A stretch of 35,738 nt of DNA from Marinobacter sp. (GCA_030149475.1 JASBRL010000010.1:1-35738); one strand, 5' to 3'; positions 9,657 to 20,202 are shown, numbered from the stretch's first letter. Program-made: numbers and translations. The notes: generated by a model from the letters alone, not told the origin.

Positions 9657-9683
9657 ACGAAAAGACCGGGTCTGCACCCGGTC
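9657..9683 (-). terminator. Hairpin with short T-run between def and fmt
   Basis: On the minus strand a perfect 8-bp stem GACCGGGT/ACCCGGTC with a 4-base loop (9683-9664) is followed by TTTTCG. It lies downstream of def and upstream of fmt. The T-run is only four bases, so it may be a weak terminator or attenuator that lowers fmt-rsmB-trkA expression relative to def, or simply an mRNA-stabilising hairpin. Confidence 0.45.
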
Positions 9684-9729
9684 GGTCTGGCTCTTGATTC
9701 AGGTTGTCTGATTCACAACGCCGGGCTGT

Positions 9730-10233
9730 TCAGGCGCTCTTCTTGTGCTGCTTTTCCAGCTTCTTGCGAATTCGGGTCCGTTTCAGCGGACTGAGATAAT
9801 CGACAAACAGTTTTCCCTTGAGATGGTCCATCTCATGCTGGATACAGACTGCCAGCAAGCCGGTGACTTCCCGTTCGAACGGCTTGCCATCCCGGTCAAC
9901 CGCTTTCAGGCGAATGTGATCAATGCGGGTGACTTCCTCATAGAAGCCCGGTACTGACAGGCAACCTTCCTGCATTTCCTGATAGTCACCAGCCAGCACC
10001 TCGACCTCCGGGTTGATCAGCACCAGCGGCTCGCTGCGATCTTCGGAGATGTCGATCACGATGATCTGCTCATGCACGTTCACCTGGGTGGCCGCCAGAC
10101 CAATGCCAGGCGCATCGTACATGGTCTCGAACATGTCGTCGATGAGCCGGCGGGTCTTGTCAGTCACCTTCTCGACAGGCTTGGCGATGGTTCGCAGCCT
10201 GGGGTCTGGAAATTCAAGAATTTCTAAAATCAT
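9730..10233 (-). CDS. def: Peptide deformylase
   Basis: A 167-residue Fe2+/Zn2+ hydrolase that removes the formyl group from nascent protein N-termini. All three family motifs are present: [19 protein letters not shown] and HEMDHLKG, which supply the metal-binding Cys and two His and the catalytic Glu. I use ATG 10233, where [14 protein letters not shown] matches the family N-terminus and GGAG sits four to five bases upstream; the in-frame extension to 10296 is not family-like. It is divergent from tsaP. The basic C-terminus ends in [17 protein letters not shown], as in type I enzymes. Confidence 0.98.
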   Translation of the reverse strand: MILEILEFPDPRLRTIAKPVEKVTDKTRRLIDDMFETMYDAPGIGLAATQVNVHEQIIVIDISEDRSEPLVLINPEVEVLAGDYQEMQEGCLSVPGFYEEVTRIDHIRLKAVDRDGKPFEREVTGLLAVCIQHEMDHLKGKLFVDYLSPLKRTRIRKKLEKQHKKSA

Positions 10234-10333
10234 GGTGCTCCGATCTTTCTGGCAGAGTGGTCTCGATACATCGGCCTCAATGTTCGTGACCAGCAATCAT
10301 GTCTGAAATGCGACCGTGTACTGCGCATTTTCC

Positions 10334-10360
10334 TGTCCCGCAACTATCATGGTCGGGACA
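10334..10360. repeat. Inverted repeat TGTCCCG-N13-CGGGACA
   Basis: Two perfect 7-base arms, 10334-10340 and 10354-10360, are separated by 13 bases in the upstream leader or promoter region of def. The symmetry is operator-like, and the spacing is also compatible with an RNA stem. No regulator is assigned. Confidence 0.45.
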
Positions 10361-10476
10361 ATGGCACAGGTTTCAAGTATATCCCGTGTCTGTCAGACCC
10401 TATTATCCCCTATCTTCGCCATTGAGTACAAATTGAGCAGTGATAGGTAGAATTCACTGGAAGAACAAAAGATAAC

Positions 10477-10505
10477 ATCACAATTTGTCAGACTTCTTCT
10501 ATAGT
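10477..10505 (+). promoter_or_regulatory. Candidate tsaP promoter
   Basis: ATCACA (10477-10482, four of six matches to TTGACA) and TATAGT (10500-10505, five of six to TATAAT) are spaced by 17 bp. Transcription would start near 10512, about 70 bases before the tsaP ATG. Confidence 0.4.
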
Positions 10506-10584
10506 AGAGGAATAACCCCCGTTTCGGAGTCTGGATTTACAGGCAGAATCGAACGATAAAGGCACGCGATCAAGGACTTACACA

Positions 10585-11604
10585 ATGAGGAAACTGCTGT
10601 ACGCTCTGGCAGCCACACTGCTGCTGGCCACCTCCTGGGCGCAGGCGGCCGGACCTGAACTCCGGTCGGATCACCCTGAGCGCTACACTGTCGTCAAAGG
10701 GGATACTCTTTGGGACATTTCATCCCGCTTTCTGAATAATCCCTGGTACTGGCCGGAAATCTGGCACGTGAACCCCCAGGTGCGCAACCCGCATCTGATT
10801 TATCCGGGGGATGAGCTGGCGCTGGTGTACATTGATGGCAAGCCGAGAATCACCAAGGTGGGTTCCAACGGCGTAGTCAAGCTGTCGCCGAAAATTCGCT
10901 CCGAGCCGATCGACACCCCGATTCCGGCGATCCCGCTGGATGCCATCAGCAGTTTCCTGACCGAAACCCGTATTGTCGACAAGCAGACGCTCGACAATGC
11001 GCCGTACGTGCTGGAAGGTGAGGACGGGCGGATCGTCATGGGCGCGCAGGACACAGTTTATGCCCGGGGTGACAAGCCGGCCAACAATGTGGGGATATTT
11101 CGTCGCAGTCAGGCTTATGTGGACCCCGAGACCAATGAGTTTCTGGGTCTGGAAGCCCGTTCCATCGCCCGGGGTGAGGTGACCGGTGACGATGGCAACA
11201 TCCTGACGCTGAAGCTCCGGCGCTCCAGTGAGGAAGTGCGGATCGGCGATCGTCTGCTGGCGGGCAAGGATCAGGCGATCCAGCCTCAGTTCACCCCCAG
11301 CGCGCCGGACACAGACATCTCCGGCCGGATGATTGCCGTGGAAGGTGGTGTGACTCAGATCGGCCAGTACGATGTGGTGGTGATCAACCGCGGTACCCGG
11401 GAGGGTCTGAAAGTCGGTAATGTGCTGGCGGTCTATCGCAGCGGAAATTTGGCGCGGGACCCGTACACCAAGGAAATGGTGGAGTTGCCTTCAGAGCGCG
11501 CCGGTTTGCTGATGGTATTCCAGACCTATGAAAAACTGAGCTATGGACTGGTGCTCAAGTCCGGGCGCCCATTGTCCATCGGTGACCGGGTGAAGAATCC
11601 CTGA
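10585..11604 (+). CDS. tsaP: LysM peptidoglycan-binding protein, TsaP homologue
   Basis: A 339-residue exported protein. Residues 1-22 form a Sec signal peptide ending in ASWAQA-A style (TSWAQAAG). A LysM domain lies around residues 31-80, with YTVVKGDTLWDISSRFLNN and NPHLIYPGDELALVY, and a long C-terminal domain follows. TsaP anchors or organises the type IV pilus secretin through peptidoglycan binding in Pseudomonas and Neisseria; this identification rests on LysM architecture, length and position before dprA (as for PA0020). A general LysM protein is the alternative. The start has AAGGA eight bases upstream. No pilus genes are in the window. Confidence 0.8.
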   Translation: MRKLLYALAATLLLATSWAQAAGPELRSDHPERYTVVKGDTLWDISSRFLNNPWYWPEIWHVNPQVRNPHLIYPGDELALVYIDGKPRITKVGSNGVVKLSPKIRSEPIDTPIPAIPLDAISSFLTETRIVDKQTLDNAPYVLEGEDGRIVMGAQDTVYARGDKPANNVGIFRRSQAYVDPETNEFLGLEARSIARGEVTGDDGNILTLKLRRSSEEVRIGDRLLAGKDQAIQPQFTPSAPDTDISGRMIAVEGGVTQIGQYDVVVINRGTREGLKVGNVLAVYRSGNLARDPYTKEMVELPSERAGLLMVFQTYEKLSYGLVLKSGRPLSIGDRVKNP

Positions 11605-11792
11605 GTGGGTGATCCGGATTCGGTACTCGATATCCGGCACTTGATGAAAAGGGGCCATCGTGTGCCCCGGACTATCCGGCTCAACCGGGCCGGTCTGCAA
11701 TAGGGCACAATGACAGGAACATCGCTGCCGGGCGGGGTGCTCCTGATAATCTGTCTTGCCAGGAAGGCGAGTGTAAAGGCAAAGGAATGACC

Positions 11793-13019
11793 ATGACCGC
11801 AGTCTCCCCCGGTGTCGCGTCAGGCGATACCGTCAACCTGTTTGACCACCCTGTCGGACCCTGGCTGGTGTTGTCCCGCCTGCCCCGTTTTGGTGCCCGC
11901 CGCTGGCAGGCGGTGGTTGACCACCTGGCCTGCCCGACGGACCTGCTGACCGCGCCTGGCAGTGTGCTGATTGAGCTGGGCCTGCCACCGTCCACCCGCG
12001 ACATGATTGTCGCCTGGCAGTCCGGTGACCAGACGCATGAAGGGTTGGCCGAAACCGCTGTCATTCTGGCGCGGTGCCAGCAGCAGCGTATTCAGCTCCT
12101 GGCCTGGGGAAGCGAGGGCTACCCCGGGGCCCTGCAAGCGATCCCGGACGCCCCGAAACTGCTTTATGTGCGCGGCGACCCCGCCCTGCTTCAGCAACCG
12201 CAAGTAGCGATTGTGGGCAGCCGCTCCGCAACCCCGGGTGGCCTGGACCACGCGCGACGTTTCGCAGCAGCCCTTGGTGAGAACGGGTATTGCATTACCA
12301 GTGGCCTGGCGATGGGTATTGACGGGGCCGCTCATCAGGGCGCGCTGGAGGTTGGGCGTCCGACCCTGGCGGTGATCGGTACCGGGGTTGATGTGGTTTA
12401 CCCCCGCCAGCATCAGGCGTTGACGGCTGACGTCGTGGCCACTGGAGCGCTGGTGTCCGAATTACCGCCGGGCACGCCACCACGGGCGGCACATTTTCCG
12501 CGCCGCAACCGGATCATCAGCGGCCTGTGCCAGGGTATCCTGGTGGTGGAGGCCAGTCCCCGCAGCGGCTCGCTGATCACCGCGCGACTCGCACTGGAAC
12601 AGGGGCGCGAGGTGTTCGCGATACCCGGCTCCATCCACAACCCGCTGGCCCGGGGCTGCCATCAGTTGATTCGCCAGGGCGCTGTGCTGGTCGAGTCGAT
12701 TGACGATATCATTGGTGAACTGCATGCCTGGTCAGTGCGGTCGCCAGAATCGTCCAGCCCCGGGCTGCCCATCCGGCAACCCCCACGATTCCGGCAACCG
12801 ACCGCGGCGCCGGAACCCGCTCCCGCCCGTCCGTTACCTGATCATCTGGCGGCTCGGGAAATCGCGGTTATTGGGTCTTTAGGGTATGATCCGCGCTCAA
12901 CTGACGAACTTTGTGCGGCCACCGGGCTGGCGGCCGACGAGCTTATGCAGTCACTGCTTATGCTGGAGATGGACGGGCTGATCGAAACGGCCCCCGGCGG
13001 CTTCCAGCGAAGCGCCTGA
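11793..13019 (+). CDS. dprA: DNA-processing protein DprA
   Basis: A 408-residue DNA-binding protein that loads RecA on incoming single-stranded DNA during natural transformation. It has an N-terminal SAM-like helical region (to about residue 90), the Rossmann-like DprA/Smf domain with AIVGSRSATPGG, ITSGLAMGIDGAAH and FPRRNRIISGL, a proline-rich linker, and a C-terminal winged helix (from about PDHLAAREIAVIG). I choose ATG 11793 over 11787 because AAAGGA ends six bases before 11793 but abuts 11787. It follows tsaP by 188 bp and precedes tsaC, the usual order. Presence of dprA alone does not prove competence. Confidence 0.96.
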   Translation: MTAVSPGVASGDTVNLFDHPVGPWLVLSRLPRFGARRWQAVVDHLACPTDLLTAPGSVLIELGLPPSTRDMIVAWQSGDQTHEGLAETAVILARCQQQRIQLLAWGSEGYPGALQAIPDAPKLLYVRGDPALLQQPQVAIVGSRSATPGGLDHARRFAAALGENGYCITSGLAMGIDGAAHQGALEVGRPTLAVIGTGVDVVYPRQHQALTADVVATGALVSELPPGTPPRAAHFPRRNRIISGLCQGILVVEASPRSGSLITARLALEQGREVFAIPGSIHNPLARGCHQLIRQGAVLVESIDDIIGELHAWSVRSPESSSPGLPIRQPPRFRQPTAAPEPAPARPLPDHLAAREIAVIGSLGYDPRSTDELCAATGLAADELMQSLLMLEMDGLIETAPGGFQRSA

Positions 13020-13062
13020 GTGATTCCTGCGAGGCTGATACACCATGACAAGGGCCTGTACC

Positions 13063-15371
<2,309 letters not shown>

Positions 15372-15447
15372 GCGCGGAGCCTCTCGATACGTGCAGAATC
15401 GTCAATAGACTTGGTCAGGTTCCCTAACCAAATTCACGACAGACCGT

Positions 15448-15453
15448 TATACT
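15448..15453 (+). promoter_or_regulatory. Candidate -10 box upstream of the PA4642-family gene
   Basis: TATACT lies 41 bases before the gene start in the aroE-PA4642 gap. The corresponding -35 (TAACCA, 17 bp upstream) is poor, so this is a weak prediction. Confidence 0.3.
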
Positions 15454-15493
15454 GTGTCCCCCTTTTACAGTCAGGCAGAATGAGAGTTTCACC

Positions 15494-15814
15494 ATGAGCG
15501 GACCGGAAAAACCGAAAGTCATTGGCGAGGAGTGGAGTGATGAACGGGTCAGGAGTTTCCTGTTTCTGAGCCCATATGATGCGCGGATCAATCCGGATTT
15601 CCATGTACTGATCACAGCCTACCGGTCCATGCGAGCCGGAGATTTTGACCGGTTTTTGCGATTCTTCTGTGAGGCCGGTCGTGATCTGAACGCGGTCGAC
15701 GAAAACGGTCAGACCATTCTCGATCACGTCAGCGCGCATCGTCGCAGTGTCGATTACGCCAAAACGCTGAGCGCTGCCGGCGCAAAAACAGCAACCGCAG
15801 TCGGCGACACCTGA
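15494..15814 (+). CDS. PA4642-family small protein of unknown function
   Basis: A 106-residue soluble protein. The N-terminal KPKVIGEEWSDERVRSFL and the middle YRSMRAGDFDRFLRFF with EAGRDLNAVDENGQT resemble the conserved Pseudomonas PA4642 family, which is of unknown function. The second half has the look of an ankyrin-like helical repeat (DENGQTILDHVSAHRRSVDYAKTL-type pattern), so a helical scaffold is likely; this is inference. It is monocistronic by position: aroE is 122 bp upstream and hsp20 converges 34 bp downstream. Confidence 0.8.
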   Translation: MSGPEKPKVIGEEWSDERVRSFLFLSPYDARINPDFHVLITAYRSMRAGDFDRFLRFFCEAGRDLNAVDENGQTILDHVSAHRRSVDYAKTLSAAGAKTATAVGDT

Positions 15815-15848
15815 CGGCGGCTACCGGCTGCGGGTGCTGATGGGCCAG

Positions 15849-16304
15849 TTATTCCACGTTGACTTCAATCGCCTTGGGCTGTGCGGGTTCCGCTTTTTTC
15901 AGGGTCAGGTGCAGGACGCCGTCCTGGAACCTGGCCTGGATACTGTTTTCGTCCACATTGTCCGGCAGGGTGAAACGACGCTGGAAGCTGCCGTATACCC
16001 GCTCGACCCGGTGCTGCGTGTGGTCGCCGGTATCTTTGACCTTGTGCCGCTCACCCTGGATGTTCAGCACGCCATCATGAACCGTGACCTTGACATCGTC
16101 CCGGGACAGTCCCGGCAGCTCGGCGTCAATTTCAAACGCCTCCTTGTTTTCACGGATGTCGACGACTGGTGCCCAGTCACTGCGACTGAACAGGTCCTTG
16201 CCCTCGCGCTCTCCGTTCGCGCGGGATACGCCGAAGTAGCGGTTATAACGGTCCAGCAGGTCCTCGAATTCACTGACCGGATTCCATCGTGTAATCGTGT
16301 TCAT
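15849..16304 (-). CDS. Small heat shock protein, Hsp20 family
   Basis: A 151-residue ATP-independent holdase chaperone. An N-terminal arm (MNTITRWNPVSEFEDLLDRY) leads into the alpha-crystallin domain, roughly residues 43-140, with WAPVVDIRENKEAFEIDAEL, the A-x-x-x-G-V-L type segment HDGVLNIQGERH, and FQDGVLHLTLKKAEP near its end. A C-terminal IXI-like motif (AIEVNV) would mediate oligomer contacts. The ribosome site GGAGG is eight bases before the ATG. A heat-shock-type promoter and a possible thermosensing leader lie upstream. It resembles class A (IbpA-like) proteins loosely but is closer to the Hsp17/HspA type, so I give no symbol. Confidence 0.96.
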   Translation of the reverse strand: MNTITRWNPVSEFEDLLDRYNRYFGVSRANGEREGKDLFSRSDWAPVVDIRENKEAFEIDAELPGLSRDDVKVTVHDGVLNIQGERHKVKDTGDHTQHRVERVYGSFQRRFTLPDNVDENSIQARFQDGVLHLTLKKAEPAQPKAIEVNVE

Positions 16305-16357
16305 AACGAAACGCCTCCTACGAACCTGAGATCAGTTTGATTGACATCAGCTTCGTT
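16305..16357 (-). promoter_or_regulatory. Possible RNA thermometer in the hsp20 leader
   Basis: In the hsp20 mRNA leader, AACGAAGC (16357-16350) can pair with GTTTCGTT (16312-16305), eight pairs including one G-U. The second arm sits between the GGAGG ribosome site and the AUG, so the stem would block the start region. A TTGCTCC stretch just upstream could also pair with GGAG. Such leaders are known for hsp20 genes (ROSE, fourU); here it is by-eye inference. Confidence 0.35.
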
Positions 16358-16424
16358 CCCGGAGCAACGACCGGTTACGCAATGACAACAGCGCTGGTCG
16401 CCCGTGAACGCTTGCTAATAGCGA

Positions 16425-16452
16425 ACATAGGGCCGCCTGGCGGCATTTCAAG
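16425..16452 (-). promoter_or_regulatory. Sigma32-type heat-shock promoter of hsp20
   Basis: On the minus strand CTTGAAA (16452-16446) is followed after 13 bp by CCCTATGT (16432-16425), matching the RpoH consensus CTTGAAA-N13-17-CCCCATNT with one mismatch. The -35 box overlaps the stop codon of the upstream carbonic anhydrase gene. Predicted start of transcription is near 16418, giving a leader of about 114 bases. Confidence 0.75.
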
Positions 16453-16993
16453 AGGGAGTATATTCGGCGAGATACTGATCTTTCAGGCGCACATAGTTGG
16501 CCGCGGTATAGGTGAAAAACTCGCGCTCGGTGTCGCCCAGTGGTCGGGCCTGCCGACACGGTGAGCCGACGTACAGATAGCCTGATGCCAGCGTTTTACC
16601 CGGCGGGACCAGGCAGCCTGCGCCGATAATCACCTCGTCCTCCACCACGGCACCGTCCATGATGATGCAGCCCATACCCACCAGCACCCGACTGCCAATG
16701 GTGCAGCCATGCAGCAGGGCCTTGTGGCCAACAGTCACATCGTCTCCCAGCGTCAGCGGCCAGCCGCCGGGATTGAACTCGCTGGCGTGAGTGATGTGAA
16801 GCACCGAACCGTCCTGGATGCTGCACCGTTTGCCGATGCGAATGCGGTGCATATCGCCACGAATCACTGTCATGGGCCAGACCGAGCAGTCATCCCCGAA
16901 CCGGACGTCGCCGATGACCACCGCCGACGGATCGGTCCAGCAGCGCACGCCGAATTCTGGCGTGATACCCTTGTGAGACCGGATGTTTGCCAT
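16448..16993 (-). CDS. Gamma-class carbonic anhydrase family protein
   Basis: A 181-residue left-handed beta-helix protein of hexapeptide repeats. Repeats run from about residue 18 (VVIGDVRFGDDCSVWPMTVI) to about 150. The putative metal-binding histidines are in HITHASEF and VGHKALLHGCTIG, in the positions used for a trimer-interface zinc. Homologues are named gamma carbonic anhydrase, YrdA or PaaY-like; catalytic activity is often unproven. I use ATG 16993, where MANIRSHKGITPEFG begins and GAGG is eight bases upstream. It is divergent from prlC with a 73-bp gap, the same pairing as in Pseudomonas. Confidence 0.9.
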   Translation of the reverse strand: MANIRSHKGITPEFGVRCWTDPSAVVIGDVRFGDDCSVWPMTVIRGDMHRIRIGKRCSIQDGSVLHITHASEFNPGGWPLTLGDDVTVGHKALLHGCTIGSRVLVGMGCIIMDGAVVEDEVIIGAGCLVPPGKTLASGYLYVGSPCRQARPLGDTEREFFTYTAANYVRLKDQYLAEYTPS

Positions 16994-17066
16994 TACATAT
17001 ACCTCAGGTCGTTGCTTTCCAGATTTTCCAAAGTACCTGACATCCAAAACACTGAGAAGGGTTCCT

Positions 17067-19109
17067 ATGAATAATCCGCTGCTGACTGATGAACTGCTGC
17101 CACGGTTTGACCACATCCGCACCGAGCACATGGAGCGGGCAATCGACCAGATTCTCAGCGACAACCGAATGCAGATTCAGAACCTGGCCGGGCAGGAGGA
17201 TCCGAGTTGGGACACCCTGGCGCTGCCCATGCAGGGACTGGAGGAACGACTGAACAACACCTGGTCGATAATCTCCCACCTGAATGGCGTCATGAACAGC
17301 GACGAGCTGCGACAGGTGTATAAACGCTGCCTGGAGAAACTCACTGAGTACAGCACGGAACTGAGCCAGAACTCGCAATTGTGTGGCGCCTACAAGAAAC
17401 TGGCGGCACGGGAGGATTTCGGTCAGCTCGATACCGCGCAGCGGAAGGCGATTGAGAATACCCTGCGGGATTTTCATCTTGGCGGTGTGGATCTGCCGGA
17501 TGATCAGAAACGTCAGTACGCAGCCTTATCCAAAGAACTGTCTGAATTGAGCAACCGGTTCAGTGACAATGTACTGGATGCAACCCAGCACTGGTTCCGG
17601 CAGGTGACTGACGTCGAGGAACTGGCGGGCATGCCGGAGTCTGCGCTGTCCGGGGCGCGTCAGGCCGCCCGACAGCGGGAGATGGACGGTTACGTGATCA
17701 CCCTGGACTTCCCCAGCTTCTACCCGGTACTGACCTATTGCGACAATCGCGAGTTACGACGCGACGTTTACGAGGCCTTTGTGACCCGCGCATCCGACCT
17801 GGGACCGGATGCGGGCACCTGGGATAACACGCCGGTGATGGCAGAGATCCTCAAGCGCCGCCATCAGATGGCGCAACTGCTGGGCTTTGATAACTTCGCC
17901 GAGCGTTCACTGGCCACCAAAATGGCCCGTAGCGTCGAAGAGGTGCTGGACTTTCTCAATGAGCTTGCAGCCAGGTCCAGGCCGGTGGCGGAGCAGGAAA
18001 TGACCGACCTGAAGGACTTTGCCGGGGAGCAACATGGCATCAGTGAGCTGGAAGCCTGGGACGTGGGTTATTACAGCGAAAAGCTGCGCCAGGCACGCTA
18101 CGATATCTCGCCCGAGGCCCTGCGTCCCTGGTTTCCGGTCGACCGGGTCGTACCGGGGCTGTTCGCGGTGGCGGAACGCCTGTTCGGCATCCAGATTGAA
18201 GCCCGGCCGGAGGTGGAAACCTGGCACCCGGATGTGACCGCGTACCGGATCAGCCGCGACGATGAGGCCGTCGCCTGGTTCTACCTGGACCTGTTTGCCC
18301 GTCAGGGCAAGCGTGGTGGTGCCTGGATGGCAGACTGTCGCGTCCGGTGCCGTAACCTGCGCGGCCAGCTCCAGTTGCCGGTGGCCTTCCTGACCTGTAA
18401 TTTCACGCCGCCAGTGGACGGTAAACCGTCGTTGCTGACTCACGACGAGGTCACCACGCTGTTTCACGAGTTCGGACACGGACTGCATCATATGCTGACC
18501 CGGGTCGAGGTGTCTGATGTGTCCGGCATCAATGGCGTGGCATGGGATGCGGTGGAACTGCCCAGCCAGTTCCTGGAGAACTGGTGCTGGAATCCGGAGT
18601 CCCTGCGCCTGATCGCGGCTCATCACGAGACCGGCGAGCCCTTGCCTGAGGACATGCTGCAAAAATTGCTGGCGGCGAAAAATTTCCAGGCCGGCATGCA
18701 AATGGTGCGTCAGCTGGAGTTTTCGCTGTTTGATTTCCGGCTCCATGCCGAGTTTTCGCAACAGCGCCCCACCAACCCGCTGGATATGCACCGGACCGTG
18801 CGTGACCAGATTGCGGTGGTCAGGGCACCTTCGTTCAACCGCTTCCCGAACAGCTTCTCCCATATTTTCGCCGGGGGCTATGCGGCCGGGTATTATAGCT
18901 ACAAGTGGGCAGAGGTCCTGGCGGCAGATGCGTTCTCGCTGTTCGAAGAGCGGGGGATATTTGATTCCCGTACCGGGCGCTCATTCCTGGAAAATATTCT
19001 CGAGAAAGGCGGTTCTCGGGAACCTATGGAACTGTTCAAGGCGTTTCGCGGGCGTGAGCCCAGGGTGGATGCATTGTTGCGACAGACCGGAATCAGCACC
19101 GCAGCGTGA
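17067..19109 (+). CDS. prlC: Oligopeptidase A (M3 family metallopeptidase)
   Basis: A 680-residue cytosolic zinc peptidase, exactly the length of the E. coli enzyme. It degrades peptides, including cleaved signal peptides. The zinc site HEFGH begins at residue 467 (TLFHEFGHGLHHML) and the downstream glutamate lies in GVAWDAVELPSQFLENW. The N-terminus NNPLLTDELLPRFDHIR is typical. ATG 17067 has GAAGGG upstream; the frame continues further 5' without similarity. yheV follows 71 bp downstream on the same strand. Confidence 0.98.
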   Translation: MNNPLLTDELLPRFDHIRTEHMERAIDQILSDNRMQIQNLAGQEDPSWDTLALPMQGLEERLNNTWSIISHLNGVMNSDELRQVYKRCLEKLTEYSTELSQNSQLCGAYKKLAAREDFGQLDTAQRKAIENTLRDFHLGGVDLPDDQKRQYAALSKELSELSNRFSDNVLDATQHWFRQVTDVEELAGMPESALSGARQAARQREMDGYVITLDFPSFYPVLTYCDNRELRRDVYEAFVTRASDLGPDAGTWDNTPVMAEILKRRHQMAQLLGFDNFAERSLATKMARSVEEVLDFLNELAARSRPVAEQEMTDLKDFAGEQHGISELEAWDVGYYSEKLRQARYDISPEALRPWFPVDRVVPGLFAVAERLFGIQIEARPEVETWHPDVTAYRISRDDEAVAWFYLDLFARQGKRGGAWMADCRVRCRNLRGQLQLPVAFLTCNFTPPVDGKPSLLTHDEVTTLFHEFGHGLHHMLTRVEVSDVSGINGVAWDAVELPSQFLENWCWNPESLRLIAAHHETGEPLPEDMLQKLLAAKNFQAGMQMVRQLEFSLFDFRLHAEFSQQRPTNPLDMHRTVRDQIAVVRAPSFNRFPNSFSHIFAGGYAAGYYSYKWAEVLAADAFSLFEERGIFDSRTGRSFLENILEKGGSREPMELFKAFRGREPRVDALLRQTGISTAA

Positions 19110-19180
19110 TCTGAATGCCTGTAAACACCGTGATGATGACGGTGTCTACCAACACTCACAGCTTCGGAGGGGGATCTGAC

Positions 19181-19438
19181 ATGGCCAGTCCCAAGCGTTT
19201 TATTGCCGGCGCCGTGTGCCCGCGGTGCGCGGAAATGGACAAAATCATGATGTACATCACCGACGACGGCCAGTTCCGGGAGTGCGTTGCCTGTGGTTTT
19301 ACCGATCATCAGTCGGATGAGGCAGTGCCGGCCGGCACCAGCGCCGAATTGCAGACCCGGGTCAACACCCGGGCCAATCAGGACGATCACACGGTGAAAC
19401 AGGTGGTGTTTTTCAAGTCGGATCCCGGTGGGGATTAG
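19181..19438 (+). CDS. yheV: YheV-family putative zinc ribbon protein
   Basis: An 85-residue protein with two CxxC pairs, CPRC and CVAC, separated by 26 residues and forming a likely zinc ribbon (MASPKRFIAGAVCPRCAEMD...ECVACGFTD). The family is widespread in gammaproteobacteria next to prlC and has no settled function. The strong ribosome site GGAGGGGG is seven bases before ATG 19181; the longer in-frame start at 19115 is not supported. Confidence 0.9.
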   Translation: MASPKRFIAGAVCPRCAEMDKIMMYITDDGQFRECVACGFTDHQSDEAVPAGTSAELQTRVNTRANQDDHTVKQVVFFKSDPGGD

Positions 19439-19459
19439 CGGCTGTGTAGCCGGTGGCGA

Positions 19460-19714
19460 CTACGGCTCGTCTGTGTCGTCCCCGAGCCGGGCAAAGCGGG
19501 GCACCTGCTCGCCGGCCACATCCACCACATCGCGAAACAGGGACAGCGGACGCACCCAGAGGCTGTAGTCGCCATACAGGCAGCGATAAACCACCATCGG
19601 TTCTTCTGTTTCACTGTGCCGTGCGGTACCGAGGACCTCGTATTCCGGACCTTTGTAGTGGCGGTAGCGCCCGGGCCGGATCACCGTGCTGCCGGCCTTC
19701 TGGTGTGTCGACAT
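19460..19714 (-). CDS. DUF1653 domain protein
   Basis: An 84-residue small soluble protein. RPGRYRHYKGPEYEVLGTAR followed by a HSET-E-MVVYR segment and LWVRPLSLF is the DUF1653 signature; these proteins have a compact beta fold of unknown function. ATG 19714 has GGAGG seven bases upstream, so I prefer it to the ATG at 19729. It converges with yheV (21-bp gap) and follows the doxX-like gene by 42 bp. Confidence 0.85.
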   Translation of the reverse strand: MSTHQKAGSTVIRPGRYRHYKGPEYEVLGTARHSETEEPMVVYRCLYGDYSLWVRPLSLFRDVVDVAGEQVPRFARLGDDTDEP

Positions 19715-19756
19715 TACGCCGCCTCCCACATCACCAAGTGTGTTCGCTGGATGGTA

Positions 19757-20143
19757 TCAGCTGTTCAGTTTGTAACGGCCCGGTCCCATGAATACCAGCG
19801 CCAGGGCGCCGAACAGATACAGGCCCTGAAGCTCCAGTGCCCAGCCGCCCTGTGCATTCAGGCTCAGTAGCTGACCTGTGTGGACCAGGGCCAGGGCCAC
19901 CAGCATATTAATGACAATAAGCAGCGCCCCGATTCGGGTCTGGTAGCCGACAATCAGCATCAGCGGTGCAACAACCTCACCCACGTATACGCCATAGGCC
20001 AGAAAGCCCGGCAGGCCGTGGCTGGCAAGCATATTTTCAATAAAACCAATACCGTTTATGAGCTTGGAGATCCCGTGAAACAGGATCAGCCCGCCTACGC
20101 ACAGGCGCAGAATCAGTTTACCCAGGTCGGTATTTTCCAGCAT
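19757..20143 (-). CDS. DoxX-family membrane protein
   Basis: A 128-residue protein with four predicted membrane helices. The opening LGKLILRLCVGGLILFHGISK and the segment YVGEVVAPLMLIVGYQTRIG are the typical DoxX/DoxD pattern, and the C-terminus ends FMGPGRYKLNS. DoxX relatives include a quinol oxidase subunit and redox-stress membrane partners, but most have no known role. It follows the globin lipoprotein gene by 59 bp and may be part of that transcription unit. A redox function is inference. Confidence 0.88.
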   Translation of the reverse strand: MLENTDLGKLILRLCVGGLILFHGISKLINGIGFIENMLASHGLPGFLAYGVYVGEVVAPLMLIVGYQTRIGALLIVINMLVALALVHTGQLLSLNAQGGWALELQGLYLFGALALVFMGPGRYKLNS

Positions 20144-20202
20144 GGTTGTACTCCTTGGAAGGTGCGCGGTAGCCGCCGTCGCGGGGCCGGTTTATTGAAT
20201 CG

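Larger units (their letters stand above)
10234..10584. other. 351-bp intergenic region between divergent def and tsaP
   Basis: This non-coding region holds the promoters of both genes. It contains an inverted repeat TGTCCCG-N13-CGGGACA (10334-10360), an odd palindrome GTCTGTCAGAC (10388-10398), and an AT-rich stretch from about 10400 to 10510. No open frame with a convincing ribosome site was seen. I could not assign the def promoter with confidence. Confidence 0.6.

Noticed and set aside
11642..11668. Possible terminator GGGGC...GCCCC between tsaP and dprA
   Set aside because: The stem is only five pairs with an eight-base loop and there is no T-run on the plus strand.
16994..17164. N-terminal extension of the carbonic anhydrase frame to 17164
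   Set aside because: It runs antisense over the start of prlC and has no hexapeptide repeat character; ATG 16993 has a ribosome site.
17907..18863. Long minus-strand open frame of 318 codons inside prlC
   Set aside because: It lies fully antisense to a clear M3 peptidase gene; the sequence is biased by high GC and shows no domain.
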